DNA of 64,000 nt from Arthrobacter sp. KBS0703 (GTDB lineage Bacteria > Actinomycetota > Actinomycetes > Actinomycetales > Micrococcaceae), in the NCBI RefSeq assembly GCF_002008315.2, contig NZ_MVDG02000001.1, forward strand, positions 1 through 64,000, given 5' to 3'. The notes beneath the pieces were generated by a model. That model was not told the DNA's origin and did not search any database. It was given only the letters and a program-made list of their open reading frames with translations. Positions 59,808 through 64,000 of the stretch are shown piece by piece. Within the stretch, counting starts at the first letter, position 1; every line of letters starts with the position of its first letter. The position numbers and the translations under genes are program-made.

Positions 59808-60356
59808 CTACGCGGCGGGGGCGATGAAGGCCAGTTCCAGGTTGATGGCCACCTTGTCGCTGACCAGCACGCCGCCGGCTTCCAGCACGGCGTTCCAGGT
59901 CAGGCCGAAGTCCTTGCGGCTGATGGTGGTTTCCGCGGAAACTCCGGCGCGGGTGTTGCCGAACGGGTCCACGGCCACGCCGTTGAATTCGGTCTCGAGG
60001 GCCACCGGGCGGGTAACGCCCTTGATGGTGAGGTCGCCCTGGAGCTCGTAGCCGTCGCCCGTGGCAACCAGCCCGTTGGAAACGAAGGAGATTTCCGGGA
60101 ACTTCTCGACGTCGAAGAAGTCTTCGCCGCGGACGTGGCCGTCGCGGTTCACGTCGCCGGAGTCGAAGCTCGCGGTCTGGATGGTGGCGTTGATCCGGGA
60201 GTCAGCGACGTTCTCGGCGAGGTCCAGCGTTGCGGCCGCTTCCTTGAACTGGCCGCGGACCTTGCTGATGCCCGCGTGGCGGACGGTGAAGGCGATTTCG
60301 CTGTGCGAGTTGTCGAGGGTCCAGGTGCCGGCGGTGACGTTGGTGGGAAGTGCCAT
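59808..60356 (-). CDS. YceI-family protein
   Basis: A 182-residue lipocalin-like beta barrel. Family landmarks are TWTLDNSHSEIAFTVRHAGI, VRGQFKEAAATLDLAENVAD, HVRGEDFFDVEKFPEISFVS and TIKGVTRPVALETEF. YceI proteins bind isoprenoid-type lipids; no signal peptide is present here, so it is cytoplasmic. AAGGAGA lies 7 nt before ATG 60356, which settles the start against the longer open frame. The divergent region holds an inverted repeat of MarR style. Confidence 0.9.
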   Translation of the reverse strand: MALPTNVTAGTWTLDNSHSEIAFTVRHAGISKVRGQFKEAAATLDLAENVADSRINATIQTASFDSGDVNRDGHVRGEDFFDVEKFPEISFVSNGLVATGDGYELQGDLTIKGVTRPVALETEFNGVAVDPFGNTRAGVSAETTISRKDFGLTWNAVLEAGGVLVSDKVAINLELAFIAPAA

Positions 60357-60399
60357 GATGGTTCTCCTTGAATCTGTGGACGAAGCGGAATGTTCCGGT

Positions 60400-60426
60400 T
60401 GAAGCTTCATTTGTTGAAGTATCAAC
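60400..60426. promoter_or_regulatory. Inverted repeats upstream of YceI gene
   Basis: TGAAGCTTCA (60400-60409) is a perfect palindrome. GTTGAAGTATCAAC (60413-60426) has five-base arms GTTGA/TCAAC, the TTGA-n-TCAA shape used by MarR-family repressors. Both lie in the YceI promoter region. Confidence 0.55.
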
Positions 60427-60559
60427 TAACTGCTGCATCCAGTATAAACATGCATTTGCATCTTTTATTCCATCGCCGGGGAACATTTTTAAAAATTCCT
60501 GAGTTCTACTAGATGTAGAAGATTTCAGATCGTCCGACATCTTTGAGAAACTGGTAGAC

Positions 60560-61225
60560 ATGCCCCAAGCCACTGTTCATTTGCTCCGCCACGGCGAGGT
60601 CCACAATCCCGAGGGCGTCCTGTACGGCAGGCTGCCTGAGTTCCACCTCTCCGAGCTAGGCCAGCAGATGGCGCAGACCCTCGCGGAGCACTTCCGCGAC
60701 CGGGTTTCCCAGGGCGCAAAGATTGTCTATCTGGTGGCCTCCCCGCTGACCCGCGCCCAGGAGACGGCGGAGCCAACGTCCCGGGCCCTCGGCCTGGAGA
60801 TCCATACGGACCAGCGCATCATCGAGGCCGAAAACCACTTCCAAGGCCTCAAGGTCACCAAGGCCGAGCTGCTCAAGCCCCGGCACTGGCCCCAGCTCGT
60901 CAACCCGCTCAGGCCCTCATGGGGTGAGCCGTACAAGGACCAGGCCGCCCGGGTGAGGGAAGCAGTGCAGGACGCCCGGGCCAAGGCAATTGAACTCGGC
61001 GGCGACGGCGCTGAGGCCGTCATGGTCAGCCACCAGCTGCCCATCTGGGCCACCCGGCTCAGCGCGGAGGGAAAGCCGCTGTGGCATGACCCGCGCAAGC
61101 GCGAGTGCACGTTGACGTCACTCACCTCCCTGATTTTCGACGGCGACGGCACCCTCCTCCGCGTCGAGTACAGCGAACCGGCCGCAGCCCTTCTGCCCGG
61201 CGCCTCCACCACCCCCGGAGCCTAA
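60560..61225 (+). CDS. Histidine phosphatase (phosphoglycerate mutase-like)
   Basis: A 221-residue histidine phosphatase superfamily member. The catalytic RHG motif is in TVHLLRHGEVHNPEG (His near residue 9). LVASPLTRAQETAEP holds the second Arg, the acid is near RIIEAENHFQG, and the second His is in VMVSHQLPIWATR. Homologues directly precede the cytochrome c maturation genes in mycobacteria (Rv0525 position), though the substrate is not known. Two nucleotides separate its TAA from the thioredoxin-like gene, so it is in the same operon. Confidence 0.88.
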   Translation: MPQATVHLLRHGEVHNPEGVLYGRLPEFHLSELGQQMAQTLAEHFRDRVSQGAKIVYLVASPLTRAQETAEPTSRALGLEIHTDQRIIEAENHFQGLKVTKAELLKPRHWPQLVNPLRPSWGEPYKDQAARVREAVQDARAKAIELGGDGAEAVMVSHQLPIWATRLSAEGKPLWHDPRKRECTLTSLTSLIFDGDGTLLRVEYSEPAAALLPGASTTPGA

Positions 61226-61227
61226 CC

Positions 61228-61839
61228 ATGCCCAACAGCCCCATAAGTTCCCGGCGCAGCGTTCTTGCCGCCGGTGGCCTAGCCCTGACTGCCCTCACGC
61301 TGGGGCTGTCCGCGTGCGCGCAGGAAGACGCCCTGGCCAAGCAGGCCAAAGCGGGGGACAACAAGAACTACGTGGCCGGCGACGGCTCGGTGACTGAATT
61401 CGCAGCGGCCGACCGCAAGTCCGCCGTCGACATCAAGGGCAACCTTTTTGACGGCACCGCCGTAACGGCCAGGGACTTCCTGGGCAAGGTGACCGTGCTG
61501 AACTTCTGGTTCGCTGCCTGCGCGCCGTGCCGGGTGGAAGCCCCGTCCCTCGAGGCCCTCCACCAGGAGTTCAAGAGCAAGGGCGTGCAGTTCCTCGGCG
61601 TGAACCTGCGTGACGAGAAGGCTACGGCCGACGCCTTCGACAAGACATTCGGCCTCACCTACCCGAGCTTCAACGACAAGGACGGCGCCGTGCTGCTGGC
61701 CGTGTCCGGACTCGTGCCCCCGGGTGCGGTCCCCACCACGCTCGTCATTGACAAGCAGGGCCGGGTGGCTTCGCGCGTGCTCGGGGAGATCCAGAAGGGC
61801 ACCCTCAAGGCCCTCATCGAATCCGCAGTGGCTGAGTAG
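61228..61839 (+). CDS. TlpA/ResA-like thiol-disulfide lipoprotein
   Basis: A 203-residue extracytoplasmic thioredoxin-fold protein for cytochrome c maturation, keeping apocytochrome cysteines reduced for haem attachment. The signal peptide ends in the lipobox LSAC (Cys near residue 30). The redox motif CAPC lies in NFWFAACAPCRVEAPSLEAL, and the cis-Pro is in PPGAVPTTLVIDK. ATG 61228 is the start; the longer open frame overlaps the phosphatase gene. It is followed by ccdA, which supplies its electrons, and resB. Confidence 0.92.
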   Translation: MPNSPISSRRSVLAAGGLALTALTLGLSACAQEDALAKQAKAGDNKNYVAGDGSVTEFAAADRKSAVDIKGNLFDGTAVTARDFLGKVTVLNFWFAACAPCRVEAPSLEALHQEFKSKGVQFLGVNLRDEKATADAFDKTFGLTYPSFNDKDGAVLLAVSGLVPPGAVPTTLVIDKQGRVASRVLGEIQKGTLKALIESAVAE

Positions 61840-61854
61840 CGGCGGTCTCCCAAC

Positions 61855-62610
61855 GTGAACAGCCCCTTCGCCGAAGCCATCCTGAACGGATCACTCCTGC
61901 TTGCCATCCCGGTGGCGCTGCTGGCAGGCTTCGTTTCCTTCCTTTCGCCCTGCGTGCTGCCGCTCGTGCCCGGATACCTGGGCTATGTCACCGGGCTGAC
62001 CGGTGTGGACCTGCAGAAGCAAAAGCGCGGCCGCATGCTTGCCGGGATCGGTTTGTTCGTGCTCGGGTTCTCCGTCATTTTCGTGCTGCTCGGCGGGGCC
62101 TTCGGCCAGCTGGGAACGCTGATCACCGGCTCGCAGAATGCCTGGATCACGCAGCTCCTCGGGGTCCTGGTGATCATCATGGGCGTGGTGTTCATGGGCG
62201 GCTTTAGCTGGCTGCAGCGCGACGCCAAGATCCATGCCAAACCGCCGGCAGGCCTTTGGGGCGCGCCGCTGCTCGGGATCACCTTCGGCCTCGGATGGGC
62301 ACCCTGCATCGGCCCCACCTATTCGGCCGTGCAGCTCCTGAGCCTCTCCGGCGGCTCTTCGGCCGCGAAGGGCGCCTTCCTGGCATTCGTCTATAGCCTT
62401 GGCCTAGGCATTCCGTTCCTCCTGATCGCCCTCGCGGTGCGCCGCGGCGCCGGGGTCCTGTCCTTCTTCCGCACCCACCGGGTGGCCATCCAGCGGACGG
62501 GCGGCGGCGTCCTGATTGCCCTGGGCGTCCTGATGGCCACGGGTGTCTGGGGAGCCTGGGTCACGCAGTTGCAGTACTGGTTCCAAAACGATGTGAAATT
62601 GCCGATCTGA
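61855..62610 (+). CDS. ccdA: Cytochrome c biogenesis protein CcdA
   Basis: Membrane thiol-electron carrier of 251 residues with six helices. The paired cysteines are in SFLSPCVLPLVPGYLGYVTG and GLGWAPCIGPTYSAVQLLS, the two CcdA signatures. It moves reducing power from cytoplasmic thioredoxin to the TlpA/ResA-like protein. The start is GTG 61855. Its TGA shares a base with the ATG of resB. System II (CcsA/ResB-type) maturation is indicated by the neighbours. Confidence 0.94.
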   Translation: MNSPFAEAILNGSLLLAIPVALLAGFVSFLSPCVLPLVPGYLGYVTGLTGVDLQKQKRGRMLAGIGLFVLGFSVIFVLLGGAFGQLGTLITGSQNAWITQLLGVLVIIMGVVFMGGFSWLQRDAKIHAKPPAGLWGAPLLGITFGLGWAPCIGPTYSAVQLLSLSGGSSAAKGAFLAFVYSLGLGIPFLLIALAVRRGAGVLSFFRTHRVAIQRTGGGVLIALGVLMATGVWGAWVTQLQYWFQNDVKLPI

Positions 62611-64000
62611 TGAGCGAGCGTGTGAAGCCAACTAAGAATTCCCCCGGAGCGGCCAGCCCCAAGGCTGCGCCCGAAGATCCCCGCAAGGACCTCGTCGCGG
62701 CCAAGGCCGACGCGGCGCTCCCGGCGCTGGGGATCATCGGCATGCTCCGCTGGGCGTGGACCCAACTGACCAGCATGCGCACAGCACTCTTCCTCCTCCT
62801 GCTGCTCGCCGTGGCCGCGGTGCCGGGATCGCTGTTTCCGCAGCGCCCGGCAAACCCGTCGATAGTCACGCAGTACATCAAGGACCACCCGGACTACGGC
62901 AAGATCCTCGATTCGGTGCAGCTCTACGACGTCTACTCCTCGGCCTGGTTCTCGGCCATCTACATCCTGCTGTTCATTTCGCTGATCGGCTGCGTCGTTC
63001 CCCGTGCCATCGCGCACTACCGGGCCATGCGCTCCCAGCCGCCGCGCACCCCAAAACGCCTCTCCCGCCTGCCGGAGTACGGCACCCTGGTGCTGCCGGC
63101 GGAAGCCGGCGTCCCGGCGTCGGACGCTATTGAAGACGCAGCCGCGCTGCTCAGGAAACGCGGTTACCGCGTTGACGTACGGCACGACGACGGCGCGCGG
63201 CCGTCTTTGGGGGCGGAGCGCGGCTTCCTCAAGGAAGTGGGCAACCTTGTCTTCCACACGTCGCTGATCGGCGTGCTCGTGTCCGTGGCTGTTGGCGGGC
63301 TGTTCGGCTACAGCGGGCAGCGGATCCTCGTGGAGGGCGACACGTTCGTGAACACGCTGGTGGGCTACGACCAGTTCACGCCGGGCACCAACTTCCAGAG
63401 CAGCCAGCTGCAGCCGTACTCCATCCAGCTGGACAAGTTCCAGGCAACGTTTGACAGAGAGTCCAAGGGCAAGTTCGGCCAGCCCATCGACTTCACGGCG
63501 GACGTCACCACCAAGGAGAACCCGGGCGCGCCGGCCAAGAAGGAAGTCCTCAAGGTCAACGATCCCGTCACCCTGGGCGGGACCAGCATCTACCTGACCG
63601 GCAACGGCTACGCCCCGGTGGTGACGGTCCGGGACGGCAAAGGCAACATCGCCATGCAGGGCCCCGTGGTGGCGAAGCTCCAGGGCGAAAACTACTACTC
63701 GTCCGTGGTGATCAAGGTTCCGGATGCCAAGCCGGACCAGCTCGGGTTTGCCGGGTTCTTCCTGCCCACGGCATTCGTGACGGACAAGGGCATTTCCTTC
63801 AGCGGGGACCCCGACCTCATCAACCCGCAGCTGAGCCTGAACTCGTACTACGGTGATCTGGGCCTGGACAAGGGTTCACCGCAGAACGTGTTCGAGCTCG
63901 ACGTCAAGGACCTAAAGCCGCTCAACAGCCGGGACCTCAAGGCCGGCGGCATCACCCTGGGCCCGGGCAACACGTACACGCTGCCTGACGGCAAGGGCTC
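62610..64000 (+). CDS. resB: ResB-family cytochrome c biogenesis protein, 3' end missing
   Basis: Runs off the window after 463 codons with no stop. After a 50-residue Ala/Lys/Pro cytoplasmic tail there are three hydrophobic helices (MRTALFLLLLLAVAAVPGSL; AIYILLFISLIGCVVPRAIA; VFHTSLIGVLVSVAVGGLFG). A large extracytoplasmic domain follows (GQRILVEGDTFVNTLVGYDQ, NDPVTLGGTSIYLTGNGYAP). ResB with CcsA forms the haem export and ligation complex of system II. The GSLFPQRPANP turn after helix 1 is typical. ATG 62610 shares a base with the ccdA stop; ccsA probably follows beyond the window. Confidence 0.93.
   Translation, partial: MSERVKPTKNSPGAASPKAAPEDPRKDLVAAKADAALPALGIIGMLRWAWTQLTSMRTALFLLLLLAVAAVPGSLFPQRPANPSIVTQYIKDHPDYGKILDSVQLYDVYSSAWFSAIYILLFISLIGCVVPRAIAHYRAMRSQPPRTPKRLSRLPEYGTLVLPAEAGVPASDAIEDAAALLRKRGYRVDVRHDDGARPSLGAERGFLKEVGNLVFHTSLIGVLVSVAVGGLFGYSGQRILVEGDTFVNTLVGYDQFTPGTNFQSSQLQPYSIQLDKFQATFDRESKGKFGQPIDFTADVTTKENPGAPAKKEVLKVNDPVTLGGTSIYLTGNGYAPVVTVRDGKGNIAMQGPVVAKLQGENYYSSVVIKVPDAKPDQLGFAGFFLPTAFVTDKGISFSGDPDLINPQLSLNSYYGDLGLDKGSPQNVFELDVKDLKPLNSRDLKAGGITLGPGNTYTLPDGKG

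Noticed and set aside
1..64000. tRNA or rRNA genes
   Set aside because: I looked for tRNA-like cloverleafs and rRNA sequence in the intergenic gaps and saw none that I could support.

Overview
The window is high-GC actinobacterial DNA. Gene content, protein sequences and gene order point to the Micrococcaceae (Arthrobacter / Pseudarthrobacter type); this is inference from recognised families, not a database match. Two stretches follow gene orders known from other actinobacteria: the helicase/secretion neighbourhood (ssd, tadA, tadB, tadC, pilin, tadE genes, DEAH helicase, then topA) and the ppx, proC, HTH, bS22, serB-like, glutaredoxin-like, rex, cytochrome c maturation order.

Layout. 1-4.9 kb: a Tad-type pilus/secretion locus. 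4.9-13.6 kb: DEAH helicase, acetyltransferase, tRNA hydroxylase TrhO, two related lipoproteins, a methyltransferase and a winged-helix regulator. 13.7-19.4 kb: topA, sseB, ppx, two candidate small RNAs and proC. 19.5-25.9 kb: Trk potassium uptake, an AcuC-like deacetylase, an ArsR regulator, and L-lactate dehydrogenase with its GntR regulator. 26-43.7 kb: a sugar and sugar-acid island with a GH3 glycosidase, TetR and LacI regulators, uronate dehydrogenase-like, enolase-superfamily and KdgD-like enzymes, two Gfo/Idh/MocA oxidoreductases, an esterase and an ABC sugar importer; three similar LacI-type operators tie it together. 43.9-45.8 kb: a broken HNH/DUF222 gene. 45.9-53.4 kb: a complete L-rhamnose operon (rhaM, rhaI, rhaD-dehydrogenase, rhaB, an esterase) with its LacI regulator. 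53.5-64 kb: aroG behind an aromatic-residue leader peptide, then a conserved housekeeping block ending inside resB.

How the genes work together. The uronate dehydrogenase-like, enolase-superfamily and KdgD-like proteins fit the oxidative uronate route to 2-oxoglutarate semialdehyde; the last dehydrogenase is not in the window. The rhamnose operon yields dihydroxyacetone phosphate and lactate, and lldD in the same window oxidises lactate to pyruvate.

The most conspicuous repeat is an artefact. Eight copies of a 38-bp palindrome plus one 19-bp half copy are the Nextera mate-pair junction adapter left in the assembly. They interrupt seven genes and should not be read as a mobile element. Several other genes carry apparent single-base frameshifts. 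The most interesting real signals are a tandem pair of structured minus-strand RNA candidates at 18.2-18.5 kb, a probable leaderless aromatic attenuator before aroG, and a family of three 66-bp palindromes.
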